Positions 1 through 6,845 are shown, counted from the stretch's first letter. The stretch: DNA of 7,402 bases from Marinobacter sp. (GCA_017643965.1 JAEPMM010000156.1:1-7402), one strand, 5' to 3'. Notes: generated from the sequence alone by a model not told the origin. Made by a program: numbers and translations.

Positions 1-77
1 AACGCATGAACGTGCTCAAAGAGTTGCTGCAATCGGCGGAATCCGTCAAACCTGCTCCGGAAAATACCAGGCCCTAG
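1..77 (+). CDS. mshL: C-terminal tail of the upstream gene, probably secretin MshL (partial)
   Basis: An open frame enters from the left edge (codons from base 3) and gives 24 residues, beginning RMNVLKELLQSAES, before a TAG at 75-77. The peptide is too short to show a domain. The assignment to MshL, the outer-membrane secretin through which the MSHA pilus exits, rests on gene order: in known MSHA loci mshL lies immediately before mshM. The TAG abuts the ATG of the next gene with no spacer, which implies co-transcription and coupled translation. The ATG at 6-8 lies inside this frame and is unlikely to be a start. The frame is seen directly; its identity is inferred. Confidence 0.55.
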   Translation, partial: RMNVLKELLQSAESVKPAPENTRP

Positions 78-917
78 ATGTACGAAGCCCATTTCGGATT
101 GCAGGAAGCACCGTTCGCATTGACGCCCAACACCCGATACTCCCTTCGGGCGCCGAGCCATCGTGATGCGCTCTAGCTGCTGCTGGTCGCCCTGCGCCAG
201 CGCGAGGGTTTCATCAAGATTACCGGTGAAGTCGGCACTGGCAAAACCTTGCTGTGCCGCTTACTGCTCAATGAGCTGGAGCACGAGGCCTACACCGCCT
301 ACATTCCCAACCCCCATCTGACTCCGGAAACGCTTTACGAGGCGGTCGCCGAGGAGCTGGGGGTAGACGTGGCCCGCTGTGGCAACACCCATCAGGTGCT
401 CAAGGCGCTGAATGAGCGGCTGATTGCCCTGGCCATGGAGCAGCGCCAGGTGGTACTGGTCATCGATGAAGCCCAGGCCATGCCGGAGCAGACCATTGAA
501 GCCCTGCGCCTGCTGACCAACCTGGAGACCGAAAGCGTGCGCCTGCTGCAGGTGGTACTGTTCGGCCAGCCGGAGCTGGACCTGTTGCTGAACCGCGACA
601 GCCTGCGCCAGCTGCGCCAGCGCATCACCTTTGCGCACCGTCTGGCGCCGCTGGATCGCGCCTCAGTCGCCCAGTATCTGCGCCATCGCCTCGCCCAGGC
701 CGGTTACAACGGCGGCGATCTGTTTGCGCCGGCGGCACTGCGGGTGATGACCCGATCCTCCGGCGGCATTCCGCGGCTGGTCAATATTCTGGCTCACAAG
801 TCGCTGCTGGCGGCCTGGGGTCGAGGTGAGCGCCTGGTCAAACGCAACCACGTGTTGATGGCCATTCGTGATACCGAAAGCGCCCGCAAACCCGGCGTCA
901 TCGCGAGGTGGCTATGA
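78..917 (+). pseudogene. mshM: MSHA biogenesis protein MshM (ExeA-like AAA ATPase), interrupted by an in-frame TAG
   Basis: The full-length frame has 279 codons plus TGA, the usual size for MshM. It starts at the ATG abutting the upstream stop. The N-terminus (MYEAHFGLQEAPFALTPNT) is typical of ExeA/MshM ATPases, which bind ATP at the inner membrane and are thought to help place or assemble the secretin. Codon 33 (174-176) is TAG. Reading resumes in the same frame with LLLVALRQREGFIKITGE, so this is a point nonsense change and not a frameshift. Walker A is GEVGTGKT (residues 50-57) and Walker B is VLVIDEAQ (about 126-133). A C-terminal AAA lid follows (PLDRASVAQYLRHRL, then GGIPRLVNILAHKSLLAAW). 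The first TTG restart (249) falls just after Walker A, and the first internal ATG (435) is later still. No ATG, GTG or TTG lies between the TAG and Walker A. A restart at CTG (177-185), amber suppression or a base error could still leave a working protein. Confidence 0.9.
174..176 (+). other. Premature TAG codon in mshM
   Basis: TAG in frame with the mshM ATG at 78, between Ala-Leu and Leu-Leu-Leu of an otherwise intact family sequence. A CAG (Gln) to TAG transition is the simplest origin, because both sides of the frame align with the family without any shift. Confidence 0.9.
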
Positions 918-2044
918 GCCTGTTGAATGATGCCCTGCGGGCGGCAGAGCAGCGCCAGGGCCGCCAGCCTGCGCCGGCGGCGTACACCGGGCAGGCCGCG
1001 GCAGCGCCTGCCGCTGGACGACGCGCTCGGTGGCTGATCCTTGCTGTGCTGGCGCTGTTGCTGCTGAGCGCCGGGTGGTGGCTGATTTCGAGGCCGTCCC
1101 CGGTGGTCGAGAGCACAGCGACGCCGGTGGTTGTCCCGTCTCCGGTGGCGACGGAAGCGGAACCCGAACCCGAGTCAGTGCCACAGCCGGTTGCCGAGGA
1201 TAAGCCGTCGGAGCCGGTGGTCGTGACGCCCCGATTGCCCGAGCCGGCTCCCATGGAGCACAGCCGCCCACCTGAGCCGCAGCGTGTCGCTGCTCAGGCG
1301 CCGCAACCGGTGCCTGATGCTGACCCGAAAACTGAGCGTGAAGCGGACCCTGAGCCGGCCGCCGCATCCGTGGCCGCCGACGTGCCGGCGGATGCCCAGC
1401 GCCCGTCAACGGTGCGGGTGAGCGGCTCAGACGACGGGTTTCAGGCCGCAGCTGACGTCAAACAGGTGCGGGAAACGCCGGAGGTGAAGGATCGGCGAAC
1501 CAGTCGCGAGCTTGAGCGGATGCTGCGGGCCGGCCGATGGGCGGAAGCCCGGCAGGTGCTGGAAGATCTCACGGCGGTGCAGGACGCGCCATTGAGCCGC
1601 CACGTTGTGGCCAAACGCCTGTTGGTGGAGGGCCAGTACCAGCAGGCGTTGGATTTGCTGCCGGAGCCAATCGCGCAAACATCGGCACCACTGAGGCTGC
1701 TGCGCGCCCGCGCGCTGCTGGAGAGCGGTGCGCTAGAGGCGGCGCTATCGATGCTGCTGTACCGGGTGCCGGGAGTGGCAGAACACACCGAATACCATGT
1801 GACCCTGGCCACGCTTCTGCATCAGGGCGGTCGCCATGACGACGCCGCGAGTCGATGGGCGGAGCTGATTGCCTGGGATGACAGTCAGGCACCCTGGTGG
1901 GCAGGGCTGGCCATTGCTCTGGAGTCCGGCGGCCAGCGTGAAGCGGCGCGGCGGGCTTTCCGGCAGGCGTCCGAGCTGCCGGGACTTCCCCCCTCCCTGG
2001 CGGATTACGTACGCCAGCGTTTACAGTCTTTGCGGGCAGGGTAA
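914..2044 (+). CDS. mshN: MSHA biogenesis protein MshN (membrane-anchored TPR protein)
   Basis: 376 residues from the ATG at 914, which overlaps the mshM stop as ATGA. A GAGG at 905-908 lies 5 nt upstream, so this ATG is preferred to the GTG at 908. Architecture: a short cytoplasmic N-terminus (MSLLNDALRAAEQRQ, the usual MshN/GspB-like opening), one transmembrane helix at about residues 40-58 (WLILAVLALLLLSAGWWLI), a long Pro/Glu/Ala-rich periplasmic linker to about residue 195, and a helical TPR-like region from about 199 to the end (ELERMLRAGRWAEARQVLEDL, then GQYQQALDLL, GGRHDDAASRWAELI, GGQREAARRAF). Bitopic proteins of this type are thought to bridge inner-membrane ATPase components and the periplasmic face of the secretin. 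The precise role of MshN is not established, and the assignment combines architecture with position between mshM and mshE. Confidence 0.87.
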   Translation: MSLLNDALRAAEQRQGRQPAPAAYTGQAAAAPAAGRRARWLILAVLALLLLSAGWWLISRPSPVVESTATPVVVPSPVATEAEPEPESVPQPVAEDKPSEPVVVTPRLPEPAPMEHSRPPEPQRVAAQAPQPVPDADPKTEREADPEPAAASVAADVPADAQRPSTVRVSGSDDGFQAAADVKQVRETPEVKDRRTSRELERMLRAGRWAEARQVLEDLTAVQDAPLSRHVVAKRLLVEGQYQQALDLLPEPIAQTSAPLRLLRARALLESGALEAALSMLLYRVPGVAEHTEYHVTLATLLHQGGRHDDAASRWAELIAWDDSQAPWWAGLAIALESGGQREAARRAFRQASELPGLPPSLADYVRQRLQSLRAG

Positions 2045-2047
2045 GTG

Positions 2048-3817
2048 ATGACTGAACCAAAGAAGAAGATCCGAATCGGTGACCTGCTGGTCCAGAATGA
2101 CGTCATCACCGAGCAGCAGTTGATGACCGCCCTGCGGGAGCAGAAAGACACCGGGCGTAAGCTCGGCCGTACCCTGATCGATCTCGGTTATGTGGACGAA
2201 GACAACCTGCTGAATTTCCTGTCGCGGCAACTCGATGTGCCATTCGTCCAGCTGCGGCATTTCCAGTTCAACAACGAACTGGTGAAAAAGCTGCCTGAGG
2301 CCATGGCGCGACGGTTTCGCAGCATCGTGCTGGCCCAGCAAGGCGACGAACTTTTAGTCGGCATGGCCGACCCCCTCGATATCTTCGCCTACGACGAACT
2401 GGTGCGGGTGCTGAAGCAGCCCATCAAACAGGCGGTGGTGCGTGAAAGCGAACTGCTCAGTACGCTGGATCTGGTGTACCGCCGTACCGATGAAATCGCC
2501 TCGCTGGCGGAAGAGCTGGAAGATGAGCTGGGCGACGATGCCTTTGATCTGGCGAATCTGTCGGCGGAATCCGAAAGTGCCGAAGCACCGGTGGTCAAAC
2601 TGTTGCAAACCCTGTTTGAGGACGCCGTTCAGGCCCGCAGCTCCGACATCCACATTGAGCCGGACGAAACCGTGGTGCGCATCCGCCAGCGGGTGGACGG
2701 AGTGCTGCAAGAGCAGGTCATGAAAGAGAAGCGGGTAAATTCCGCGCTGGTTCTGCGCCTGAAACTGATGGCCGGCCTGAACATCTCCGAAAAGCGCATG
2801 CCCCAGGATGGGCGCTTCAACGTGCGAGTCAAAGGCCGCAGCATCGACGTGCGGGTGTCTACCATGCCGGTGCAGTACGGTGAATCGGTGGTCATGCGTT
2901 TGCTGGATCAGAGTCAGGGCATACTCAACCTTGACGGCACCGGCATGCCGGAAGACATGTTGCTGCGGTTCCGCCGCATGATCAGAAAACCCCACGGCAT
3001 GATCCTTGTTACGGGGCCCACCGGCAGCGGTAAAACCACCACGCTTTACGGTGCGCTGACGGAACTCAACAAGCCCGAGGTCAAGATCATTACCGCCGAA
3101 GATCCGGTGGAATACCGCCTGCCGCGGATTACCCAGGTTCAGGTCAACCCCAAGATCGGGCTGGAATTTGCCAATGTGCTGCGGTCGGCCCTGCGGCAGG
3201 ACCCCGATGTTATTCTGGTGGGTGAGATGCGTGACCGTGAGACCGTCGAGATCGGTCTGCGGGCCGCCATGACCGGGCACCTGGTGCTGTCCACACTGCA
3301 CACCAACGATTCCATCAGCAGCGCCACGCGGCTGATCGACATGGGGGCGGAGCCGTTTCTGGTGGCCAGCTCGCTGCTCGGCGTTGTGGCTCAGCGACTG
3401 ATTCGGCGGGTCTGCGACAATTGCCGGGAACCCCATGAGCTCACCGACCAGCAGCAGGCGTGGCTGGCCGGCTTCAACCTCGACCCGCTCGATCTGGAGG
3501 TCGGGTTTGTACATGGCCGCGGCTGTTATCAGTGCAGCAATACCGGCTACAAGGGGCGGCTGGGTGTCTACGAAATGCTGGAGATGAACGAGGCAACGCT
3601 GGATGCCCTTCGTCGCCAGGACGTGTCGGGCTTTACCCGCGCGGCCCGCAAGAGTGCGTTCTATCGCCCTCTGGGGCTGTGCGCCCTGGATTACGCATTA
3701 CAGGGGGTGACCACGCTGGATGAAGTCGCCCGGGTGGCTGCTACATCCGAAGGCGATGTGTCGCTGGAGGCGGATCTTGAGCCGCAGTCCGCACCGGTCG
3801 GGGGAGAGACGCCCTAA
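2048..3817 (+). CDS. mshE: MSHA pilus extension ATPase MshE (PilB/GspE family, MshEN domain)
   Basis: 589 residues. ATG 2048 is chosen over the in-frame GTG at 2045 because AGGG (2038-2041) lies 6 nt upstream of it; the mshN stop is 3 nt away. This cytoplasmic hexameric ATPase drives pilin polymerisation. The N-terminus carries two 24-residue MshEN motifs (residues 9-32, starting RIGDLLVQ; and 38-61, starting KLGRTLID) separated by 5 residues, the pattern known to bind c-di-GMP. The catalytic core has Walker A GPTGSGKTT (323-331, Lys329), an Asp box (ITAEDPVEYRL), Walker B DPDVILVGEMRD (385-396, Glu393) and a His box (TGHLVLSTLHTND). The CxxC pairs C456/C459 and C493/C496 match the zinc-binding module of extension rather than retraction ATPases. 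An acidic stretch (about residues 150-175) links the N-domain to the core. The stop overlaps the mshG start by one base. Confidence 0.97.
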   Translation: MTEPKKKIRIGDLLVQNDVITEQQLMTALREQKDTGRKLGRTLIDLGYVDEDNLLNFLSRQLDVPFVQLRHFQFNNELVKKLPEAMARRFRSIVLAQQGDELLVGMADPLDIFAYDELVRVLKQPIKQAVVRESELLSTLDLVYRRTDEIASLAEELEDELGDDAFDLANLSAESESAEAPVVKLLQTLFEDAVQARSSDIHIEPDETVVRIRQRVDGVLQEQVMKEKRVNSALVLRLKLMAGLNISEKRMPQDGRFNVRVKGRSIDVRVSTMPVQYGESVVMRLLDQSQGILNLDGTGMPEDMLLRFRRMIRKPHGMILVTGPTGSGKTTTLYGALTELNKPEVKIITAEDPVEYRLPRITQVQVNPKIGLEFANVLRSALRQDPDVILVGEMRDRETVEIGLRAAMTGHLVLSTLHTNDSISSATRLIDMGAEPFLVASSLLGVVAQRLIRRVCDNCREPHELTDQQQAWLAGFNLDPLDLEVGFVHGRGCYQCSNTGYKGRLGVYEMLEMNEATLDALRRQDVSGFTRAARKSAFYRPLGLCALDYALQGVTTLDEVARVAATSEGDVSLEADLEPQSAPVGGETP

Positions 3818-5046
3818 TGCAATTCAGCTATCGGGGAAAGGACAGCCGGGGCGCGGTGCAGCAGGGTATGCTGGCGGCACCCAATGCTGACGCTGCGGCC
3901 TCGGAATTGATGCGCCGAGGCATTACACCGTTAGCGATTCGTGAGCAGCCGGTGTCCACCTCCCTCGCGGATCGCCTCGACGGCGTGCCGCTGTTTCGCA
4001 GGAAGGTCACCCTGGATGAGCTGATTGTATTTTGCCGCCAGATGTATGCCCTGACCAAGGCCGGTATTCCCCTGATCCGTACCATGCGCGGGCTGGCGGA
4101 AACCAGCCGCTCACCGGTGCTAGCGGAAGTGCTGGAAGACGTGACCTCGCGGCTTGAGGGGGGCACCACCATGGCCACCGCCATGCAGGCGCACCCGAGG
4201 GTGTTTTCGGATTTGTTCATCGCGATGATTCATGTGGGTGAGAACACCGGCATGCTGGACGATGCCTTCAGGCGTCTGTCAGACATCCTGGAGCTGGAGC
4301 GGGATACCAAGCGTCGACTCAAACAGGCCCTGCGCTACCCGACGTTTGTGGTGGTGGCATTGCTGGCGGCCCTGATGGTGGTGAACTTCCTGGTGATTCC
4401 CAAGTTCGCCTCGGTGTTCGACAGACTGGGCGCGGATTTGCCGTTCCTCACCCAGGTGTTGGTGGCCACGTCCAATTTTCTCCTCGGTTACTGGTATGTG
4501 TTGCTGTTCGGCACCGCAGCGGCGGGGTTGCTGATCCGCCAATGGAAACAAACCGAGCAGGGGCGGATTACCTGGGATCGTTACAAACTGCGGATTCCCA
4601 TTATTGGCCCGTTACTGGAGCTGATCACCCTGAGCCGGTTTGCCCGAAACTTTGCCAGCATGCTGGCGGCGGGCATGCCCGTTACCCACGCGCTCACGGT
4701 TGTGGCTGATGCCACGGATAACGCCTGGATCTCGGTGCACATCAAGGACATGCGAGCCGGCATTGAGCGAGGAGAAAGCCTGCTGCGCACGGCGCGGCAG
4801 AGCGGCATGTTTACCCCGCTGATCCTGCAGATGATTGCCGTGGGGGAAGAAACCGGGGCGGTGGATGACATGCTCAACAACGTCGCCGACTTTTATGACG
4901 AAGACGTGGATTACGGTCTGAAACGACTGGCGGAGTCCATCGAGCCCATTCTGATCGTGGCCATGGGCATATTGGTCCTGATACTGGCGCTCGGTGTGTT
5001 CCTGCCCATCTGGGACCTGGGTGCGGCGGCCATGGGGCGGGGCTAG
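3817..5046 (+). CDS. mshG: MSHA inner-membrane platform protein MshG (PilC/GspF family)
   Basis: 409 residues, a normal length for the family. The start ATG shares its A with the mshE TAA (TAATG), and GGAG at 3803-3806 is a plausible ribosome site 10 nt upstream. MshG is the polytopic platform that couples the MshE motor to pilin extraction from the membrane. Two T2SSF-type cytoplasmic domains are visible. The first runs about residues 65-185 (FCRQMYALTKAGIPLIRTMRG, GENTGMLDDAFRRLSDILE) and the second about 265-385 (FARNFASMLAAGMPVTHALT, GEETGAVDDMLNNVADFYDE). Three hydrophobic segments lie at about 177-197, 225-243 and 377-399. The paired GE(N/E)TG motifs, one per repeat, are diagnostic. The family assignment is certain; MshG rather than PilC or GspF follows from the locus. 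Confidence 0.96.
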   Translation: MQFSYRGKDSRGAVQQGMLAAPNADAAASELMRRGITPLAIREQPVSTSLADRLDGVPLFRRKVTLDELIVFCRQMYALTKAGIPLIRTMRGLAETSRSPVLAEVLEDVTSRLEGGTTMATAMQAHPRVFSDLFIAMIHVGENTGMLDDAFRRLSDILELERDTKRRLKQALRYPTFVVVALLAALMVVNFLVIPKFASVFDRLGADLPFLTQVLVATSNFLLGYWYVLLFGTAAAGLLIRQWKQTEQGRITWDRYKLRIPIIGPLLELITLSRFARNFASMLAAGMPVTHALTVVADATDNAWISVHIKDMRAGIERGESLLRTARQSGMFTPLILQMIAVGEETGAVDDMLNNVADFYDEDVDYGLKRLAESIEPILIVAMGILVLILALGVFLPIWDLGAAAMGRG

Positions 5047-5628
5047 ATGCCAACGGCCACGCTTGCGGACGCCAACGTCCAGCGCAACGGCCGCCGGTTG
5101 CGGATGCTGGTGGCATTGATCGTGTTGTTTTTATTGTGGTGGTACCTGTTGGGTGTGGTGGATCGTGAGGCATATCGGGCGGAGCAGATGTCCGCCAACG
5201 TGATGTTGAGCCAGATGCGCTCAGCGCTGGTGGTCAGGGGGGCGGAGGTAATGCTGGCGCGGGACGAGCGGCTGGAAAACCAGGTGGGACTGAATCCCAT
5301 TGAGCTGTTGGATCAGTCGTGGAGTCGCTACCTGGGTCTGTGCGAGCGGGCGTTGCCGGCGCCGGGTTACTGGTGCTTTCAGAACAGTACAGAAAAGACC
5401 ACTGAAAACAGGCGCAGAGGTTGGCTAATCTATCAACCGGCGCGGCCGATAACCCTGGCAGGACGGTCATCGCGCGTTGACCAACCCCTTGCCTGGGCAG
5501 TGACAACGGATTTTGCAGACCGCAATAACAACGGACAGCGGGAGCAGGAAGAGCGACTGACCGGCCTCAAACTTGAGCCGGTGGCGTTACAACCAGGATC
5601 AGTGCAACGGCAGGATGCTGAACACTGA
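5047..5628 (+). CDS. mshF: Probable MSHA biogenesis protein MshF (single-pass membrane protein)
   Basis: 193 residues, starting at the ATG that abuts the mshG TAG with no spacer. No strong ribosome site is seen, only G-rich sequence in the mshG end, so coupling to mshG translation is likely. A basic N-terminus (QRNGRRLRM) precedes one transmembrane helix (about residues 21-38, VALIVLFLLWWYLLG). A helical stretch follows (REAYRAEQMSANVMLSQMRS), then a periplasmic domain with C99 and C110, which could form a disulfide. Near the end is DRNNNGQREQEE (158-169), resembling a calcium-binding loop. There is no GFTLIE prepilin site, so it is not a processed pilin although its overall shape is similar. 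The MshF call rests mainly on position between mshG and the first pilin gene. Its function is not established. Confidence 0.75.
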   Translation: MPTATLADANVQRNGRRLRMLVALIVLFLLWWYLLGVVDREAYRAEQMSANVMLSQMRSALVVRGAEVMLARDERLENQVGLNPIELLDQSWSRYLGLCERALPAPGYWCFQNSTEKTTENRRRGWLIYQPARPITLAGRSSRVDQPLAWAVTTDFADRNNNGQREQEERLTGLKLEPVALQPGSVQRQDAEH

Positions 5629-5650
5629 CGGAAACATCAGAGACCAGGCA

Positions 5651-5656
5651 AGAGGA
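5651..5656 (+). promoter_or_regulatory. Ribosome binding site of mshB
   Basis: AGAGGA lies 7 nt before the ATG at 5664, in the 35-bp gap after mshF. It supports this start over the in-frame ATG at 5676, which has no comparable site. Confidence 0.7.
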
Positions 5657-5663
5657 CGAATCA

Positions 5664-6173
5664 ATGGCACAGGGCATGGATAGGAAGAAGCAGGCGGGTT
5701 TTACCCTGATTGAGCTGGTGGTGGTGATTGCCATCCTGGCTATTCTGGCGGCCTTCGCGTTGCCGCGATTTGCACAGCTTTCGGAGCAGGCGCATCAGTC
5801 GACCATCCGGGCCACGGCAGGCGCCCTGGCTGCCGGCGTGGCACTGGCCAAAACCCAATGGGTTGCCAACGGATTCACGTCGGCGCAGACCAACATTGAG
5901 GGTTTCGGTAATGATAACGTTGATGTCAGCGAGAATGGCTGGCCGGTTTCCGTTGCCTCCGATGCGAGCACGCCGGTGATGACCGTTACCACCTGCGAAG
6001 AGGTGTGGCTCGGTGTGCTGCAGTCCAATGCGCCGACGGTGAACGGGACGAACCCTGACTACGCCATCACGGTGAGCGGCGGAGACTGCATCTTCACGTA
6101 TCAGCTTGACGAGCAGGACAGCACCATCACCTACGATGCGGACACCGGCGAAATTGCCACAACCATTAACTGA
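5664..6173 (+). CDS. mshB: MSHA type IV prepilin MshB (minor pilin)
   Basis: 169 residues with a 12-residue basic leader (MAQGMDRKKQAG). The prepilin peptidase would cut between Gly12 and Phe13 to expose the N-methylated FTLIELVVVIAILAILAAF helix, with the conserved Glu at mature position 5. The mature protein is about 157 residues with a globular C-terminal part. C111 and C142 probably form the C-terminal disulfide, and the tail (FTYQLDEQDSTITYDADTG) is pilin-like. It sits in the position of mshB, just before the major pilin gene, with its own ribosome site and a 35-bp upstream gap. Its helix is nearly the same as that of the next gene (shared ILAAFALPRFA), so the two are paralogues. MshB is considered a minor pilin. 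Exchange of roles with MshA cannot be excluded from sequence alone. Confidence 0.85.
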   Translation: MAQGMDRKKQAGFTLIELVVVIAILAILAAFALPRFAQLSEQAHQSTIRATAGALAAGVALAKTQWVANGFTSAQTNIEGFGNDNVDVSENGWPVSVASDASTPVMTVTTCEEVWLGVLQSNAPTVNGTNPDYAITVSGGDCIFTYQLDEQDSTITYDADTGEIATTIN

Positions 6174-6206
6174 TTGAACTGAAAAGACACTTAACCACGA
6201 GAAAAT

Positions 6207-6210
6207 GGAG
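6207..6210 (+). promoter_or_regulatory. Ribosome binding site of mshA
   Basis: GGAG lies 7 nt before the ATG at 6218, inside an AT-richer 44-bp mshB-mshA spacer. It fixes this start against the ATG three codons further on. Confidence 0.7.
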
Positions 6211-6217
6211 TAACACC

Positions 6218-6706
6218 ATGAATGCGATGACCGCAATAGCATCACGTAAAGAGAAAGGTTTCACCCTGATAGAACTGGTCATGGTGATTGTAATTCTGGG
6301 CATTCTGGCGGCGTTTGCGTTGCCGCGGTTTGCGGATTTGGGTGGAGAAGCTGAGCTGGCAACCGTTACTGGAGCACAGGGCACTGTCAAATCGGCCTCA
6401 GCCATCGTTCGCTCCAAGGCTCTTGCAGCTGGCGAATCTGATACGACCGGAACGGAGGTTTTTGATGTTGAGGGAGCGAGTGTTGACTTGACCAATGGAT
6501 ACCTTGCGGCATCCTCACTCGAAAATGTTGCCCAGCTCACTGACTATACAGTTGAAGTCGACGGTGCCAACGCAGACGTTACTGTTGCGGATCCCTCTGA
6601 TAGCAGTCCGTGCTTCAGCTTCACTGGATCAACTGGAGTTAACACTCCTCCTGTGGTGTCACCGGTCACTGAAACGTGGAGCGTTGCCAACACAGCATGT
6701 GAGTAA
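6218..6706 (+). CDS. mshA: MSHA major pilin MshA
   Basis: 162 residues. A 14-residue leader (MNAMTAIASRKEKG) ends at the prepilin peptidase site Gly14/Phe15, followed by the FTLIELVMVIVILGILAAF helix with Glu at mature position 5. The mature protein has about 148 residues. C132 and the penultimate C161 bracket the expected C-terminal disulfide loop. The stretch after the helix (GAQGTVKSASAIVRSKALAAG) resembles the conserved post-helix segment of MshA and MshB pilins. The rest is rich in Asp, Thr, Val and Ser, as in exposed pilin surfaces. It is followed by two strong hairpins before mshC, as would suit a highly expressed subunit gene. The body of the gene is only about 53% GC (159 of 300 bases over 6361-6660), well below its neighbours. 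The major-pilin role is inferred from order and these features. Confidence 0.88.
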   Translation: MNAMTAIASRKEKGFTLIELVMVIVILGILAAFALPRFADLGGEAELATVTGAQGTVKSASAIVRSKALAAGESDTTGTEVFDVEGASVDLTNGYLAASSLENVAQLTDYTVEVDGANADVTVADPSDSSPCFSFTGSTGVNTPPVVSPVTETWSVANTACE

Positions 6707-6722
6707 TTGGATATCGGCTTGT

Positions 6723-6751
6723 TGGGCAGGATTGCAGGAGCAACCTGCCCA
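6723..6751 (+). repeat. Strong intergenic hairpin after mshA (no U-tract)
   Basis: A 7-bp stem GGGCAGG/CCTGCCC (6724-6730 with 6744-6750) continues, after one bulged A (6731), into TTGC/GCAA (6732-6735 with 6740-6743) around an AGGA loop. T6723 and A6751 add a further pair. It begins 17 nt after the mshA stop. No run of T follows on the + strand, so it does not look like an intrinsic terminator. A 3'-end stabilising or RNase-stalling structure for the mshA message is the likelier role. Structure is seen; role is inferred. Confidence 0.75.
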
Positions 6752-6776
6752 GATCGATGTTCGGTTCCAGCAATCA

Positions 6777-6807
6777 TCGGGTTACGCTCTCGCTAACCCG
6801 ACCTACG
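6777..6807 (-). repeat. REP-like palindromic element (GTAG head on the minus strand)
   Basis: TCGGGTTA (6777-6784) pairs perfectly with TAACCCGA (6794-6801) around a 9-nt loop. On the minus strand the palindrome is preceded by GTAG (6806-6803), giving the head-plus-hairpin layout of repetitive extragenic palindromes, and the inner CG-AGAG-CG can pair offset with a bulged G. GTAGGTCGGGTTA...TAACCCGA resembles REP-type repeats scattered through many proteobacterial genomes and mobilised by RAYT (TnpA_REP) transposases. Only one copy is visible here, so repetitiveness is inferred from recalled similarity. Its position between genes, after the major pilin gene, is typical. Confidence 0.7.
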
Positions 6808-6845
6808 TCTGGCCCGGGCTGTGTAATTCTTGAATACTGCCAGTC

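Noticed and set aside
1120..1330. Repetitive Pro/Glu-rich stretch in mshN as a possible tandem DNA repeat
   Set aside because: The repetition is at the level of amino-acid bias (PEPE, PVAE, PEPA) with no regular DNA period; it fits a periplasmic spacer.
2354..3514. Long open frame of 386 codons on the minus strand
   Set aside because: It lies wholly inside mshE, has a low-complexity His/Gln/Gly-rich translation with no family resemblance, and is the expected antisense shadow of a GC-rich gene.
5573..5663. Promoter for a separate mshB-mshA transcript
   Set aside because: A TTGAGC at 5573-5578 resembles a -35 box, but no acceptable -10 box lies 16-18 bp downstream. A promoter here is biologically plausible but not supported by the sequence.
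6175..6196. TTGAAC/TTAACC in the mshB-mshA spacer as a promoter
   Set aside because: The two hexamers are only 10 bp apart, far from sigma-70 spacing.
6723..6751. Reading the first hairpin as a rho-independent terminator
   Set aside because: No T-rich run follows on the + strand or on the minus strand, and mshC and mshD downstream show no promoter of their own.
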